From the NCBI RefSeq assembly GCF_000341265.1, contig NZ_ANAE01000092.1:1-61351 (forward strand): a DNA stretch of 61,351 bases. The letters are read 5' to 3'. Source of the stretch: Nocardiopsis prasina DSM 43845. GTDB lineage: Bacteria > Actinomycetota > Actinomycetes > Streptosporangiales > Streptosporangiaceae. This document shows, piece by piece, positions 59,765 to 61,351 of this stretch; position 1 is the stretch's first letter; each line of letters starts with the position of its first letter. The notes under the pieces are model-generated. The model was given only the letters and a program-made list of their open reading frames with translations, ran no database searches and had not been told where the DNA came from. Position numbers and translations under genes: made by a program.

Positions 59765-60346
59765 TCAGACGTCGAAGAAGACCGTCTCCCCCTCGCCCTG
59801 GAGGCGGATGTCGAAGCGGTAGCCGCCCTCCTCCCGGCTGGCGACGAGGGTGGCTCGGTCGGCGGGGTCGGCGACGGAGCGCAGGACGGGGTCGGCCGCG
59901 TTGGCCGCCTCCTCCTCGGGAAAGTACAGGCGGGTGACCACCCGGTGCAGCATGCCGCGCGCGAAGACGGAGATGTCGACGTGGGGTGCCTGCTCACCAC
60001 CCGGCCCTGGGACGGGTCCGGGCTTGAGGGTGAGGATCTCGTAGGTGCCCGCCGTGTCGGTGGGGCAGCGGCCGAATCCCCGGAAGCCGGGCAGGGAGCG
60101 GGCGCCGCGCGGGTCGTCCGGGTGGTCGAACCGCCCGTGCGGGTCGGCCTGCCAGGTCTCGACCAGGGCGTCGGTGACCGGTGCGCCCGCGCCGTCGTAC
60201 ACGGTGCCGCGCAGTCGGACGGAGCCGGGCGTGCCCTCGGCGACAGCGAAGGGGCCGTCCGGCCAGGGCAGGCCGATGTGCAGGTAGGGGCCGACGGTCT
60301 GGGACGGGGTGGTGGGCACCTGGTCGGCGGTGGGTCGGGGTGTCAT
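59765..60346 (-). CDS. pcaG: Protocatechuate 3,4-dioxygenase, alpha subunit
   Basis: 193 residues, intradiol dioxygenase fold. TPSQTVGPYLHIGLPWPDGP, RLRGTVYDGAGAPVTDALVE, TWQADPHGRFDHP, FRGFGRCPTDTAGTYEILTL, APHVDISVFARGMLHRVVTR, LYFPEEEAANAADPVLRSV. It lacks the four iron ligands, as expected for the alpha chain. Start overlaps pcaH stop (ATGA), ensuring balanced synthesis of the (alpha-beta) complex that cleaves protocatechuate between its hydroxyls. Confidence 0.93.
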   Translation of the reverse strand: MTPRPTADQVPTTPSQTVGPYLHIGLPWPDGPFAVAEGTPGSVRLRGTVYDGAGAPVTDALVETWQADPHGRFDHPDDPRGARSLPGFRGFGRCPTDTAGTYEILTLKPGPVPGPGGEQAPHVDISVFARGMLHRVVTRLYFPEEEAANAADPVLRSVADPADRATLVASREEGGYRFDIRLQGEGETVFFDV

Positions 60347-61095
60347 TCGTCGTCCTCCAGGACCTCTTCCTCGGACTCGAACGGGGTCTGGTCACGTCCG
60401 CGCAGCACGATGTCCCACCGGTAGGCCAGGGCCCACTCGGGCTGGGTGGAGTCGTGGTCGTAGCGGGCCAGCAGGCGCTCGCGGGCCCGCTCGTCGGGGA
60501 CCGACTGCCACATGGGGTCCTGGAAGAACAGGGGGTCGTCGGGGAAGTACATCTGGGTGACCAGCCGCTGGGTGAAGGCCCGTCCGAACAGCGAGAAGTG
60601 GATGTGGGCGGGGCGCCAGGCGTTCCGGTGGTTCTTCCAGGGGTAGGCACCGGGCCGCACGGTGACGAACCGGTAGTGGCCCTGTGCGTCGGTGAGGACG
60701 CGCCCCACGCCGGAGAAGTTCGGGTCGAGCGGGGCGGGCCAGTTGTCACCGGTGTGGCGGTAGCGTCCGGCGGCGTTGGCCTGCCAGACCTCCACGAGGC
60801 TGTGCGGCACGGGGAGGCCGTCGCTGTCACGGACCTGACCGTGGACGATGATGCGCTGGCCCTGGGGTTCGCCGTCGTGCTGGCGGGTGAGGTCGTGGTC
60901 GTGGGCGCCGAGGCGGTCCTCGCCGAGGACGGGTGAGGTGATCTCGGTGAGCGTGTGCGGCAGCAGGGTGAGCGGGCGCTGGGGGTGGCGCAGCGCGGTG
61001 CTCCCGTAACCGGGGTAGTCCAGGGGCGGGTGGGAGCCGTGGTCGCGCACGTATCCGCGCGGGTGCGACCCGGACCCGTCGGAGGTGGTGGACAT
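60343..61095 (-). CDS. pcaH: Protocatechuate 3,4-dioxygenase, beta subunit
   Basis: 250 residues. Non-haem Fe(III) ligands are all present: Y112 (GRYRHTGD), Y151 (AYPWKNHRNAWRP), H164 and H166 (AHIHFSLFG). The N-terminal domain has HPQRPLTLLPHTLTEITSPV typical of PcaH. ATG 61095 with GGAAGGA upstream. First dioxygenase gene, 66 bp after pcaJ in the same direction. Catalyses the first ring opening of the protocatechuate branch of the beta-ketoadipate pathway. Confidence 0.94.
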   Translation of the reverse strand: MSTTSDGSGSHPRGYVRDHGSHPPLDYPGYGSTALRHPQRPLTLLPHTLTEITSPVLGEDRLGAHDHDLTRQHDGEPQGQRIIVHGQVRDSDGLPVPHSLVEVWQANAAGRYRHTGDNWPAPLDPNFSGVGRVLTDAQGHYRFVTVRPGAYPWKNHRNAWRPAHIHFSLFGRAFTQRLVTQMYFPDDPLFFQDPMWQSVPDERARERLLARYDHDSTQPEWALAYRWDIVLRGRDQTPFESEEEVLEDDE

Positions 61096-61161
61096 GCGGT
61101 CCTTCCTTTCGGAGCGGGCCCCGGGGTCTCCAGCGGCGAGGGGGTGGGGCCGTCGGGTGGT

Positions 61162-61351
61162 TCAGGCCGCGCCGGTCAGGGAGCGGAGCACGGAGAGTTC
61201 GGTGTCGGTGGGCGCGGGAGTGCGGACGGGGTCGTCGGACACGCGCAGCTCCCAGCCGGTGGCCTCGTGGACCTCCGCGAGTTCCACACCCGGGTGCAGT
61301 CCCACCAGTGTGAGTTCGCGTGTGGCGGGGGCGGGGTCGAGGACACCGAGG
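61162..61351 (-). CDS. pcaJ: 3-oxoadipate CoA-transferase subunit B (C-terminal part only)
   Basis: 63 codons are visible; the 5' part lies outside. Visible residues LGVLDPAPATRELTLVGLHP, GVELAEVHEATGWELRVSDD and the end TELSVLRSLTGAA match the C-terminus of CoA-transferase beta subunits (the LxPGVxxxEVxxxTGxxL pattern). Location directly upstream of pcaHGB makes PcaJ by far the best call. It transfers CoA from succinyl-CoA to 3-oxoadipate. pcaI should lie just beyond the window. Confidence 0.82.
   Translation of the reverse strand, partial: LGVLDPAPATRELTLVGLHPGVELAEVHEATGWELRVSDDPVRTPAPTDTELSVLRSLTGAA

Overview
This 61.4-kb window comes from a high-GC actinomycete, most likely Nocardiopsis or a close relative. 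That placement is an inference from roughly 70% G+C, third-codon GC bias, many GTG/TTG starts, many leaderless start sites, a DevS/DevR-type two-component pair, an actinobacterial Erm methyltransferase and a PcaD-PcaC fusion. I saw no rRNA, tRNA, CRISPR array, insertion sequence or prophage. Genes are densely packed on both strands.

Layout. 1-7.4 kb: the 5' part of a PucR-type regulator, divergent from an agmatinase-type ureohydrolase; then a TetR regulator, a dimethylargininase, a zinc alcohol dehydrogenase and a KstD-like flavin dehydrogenase. 7.5-11.6 kb: a membrane group with a ribbon-helix-helix protein, an SPFH/band-7 protein and a translationally coupled pair of bacterial PH-domain proteins (YdbS/YdbT type), followed by a STAS anti-sigma antagonist. 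12-16.8 kb: a NUDIX-like protein, a P-loop nucleoside kinase-like protein, an MHS-type transporter and a seven-repeat FG-GAP/VCBS lipoprotein. 16.9-20.2 kb: a 1105-residue NACHT ATPase of the bacterial NLR type, whose C-terminal third drops sharply in G+C. 20.4-23.8 kb: a DevS-like haem-GAF histidine kinase, a convergent DevR-like regulator and a flavin-binding PPOX protein. 24-30 kb: a secreted DUF6351-type hydrolase, an ArsR-like repressor/MFS exporter pair with clear operators, an APH-fold kinase and a methyltransferase.

30-35 kb: an erm rRNA methyltransferase with a 300-nt leader. The leader encodes a 31-residue peptide carrying the Arg-Leu-Arg macrolide-arrest motif, and part of it is complementary to the erm start region. 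An RlmA-type G745/G748 methyltransferase gene lies 3 kb away. Between them are a lipoprotein, a Gly-rich membrane protein and treZ. 35.3-38.6 kb: a carnitine catabolism operon (cdhC-cdhA-cdhB order) with a hybrid XRE-TetR regulator. 38.7-42.6 kb: treY, then a pstS phosphate-binding lipoprotein preceded by a PHO-box-like array.

42.7-61.4 kb: a GT2 glycosyltransferase, a 58-residue membrane protein, an NlpC/P60 hydrolase with a long leader, an S9 peptidase, an Rv3235-like protein, a glycerophosphodiesterase, a UMF1 transporter, a coupled SNF2 helicase/SWIM pair, a PF04672-type methyltransferase, a PEP-mutase-family protein and the protocatechuate (pca) operon, which leaves the window inside pcaJ.

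Functional themes are aromatic and carnitine/betaine catabolism feeding central metabolism, TreY/TreZ trehalose synthesis from maltodextrin, hypoxia/redox sensing (DevSR), ribosome protection (Erm, RlmA) and a probable antiphage NLR. The two most interesting signals are the Erm leader and the NACHT protein.
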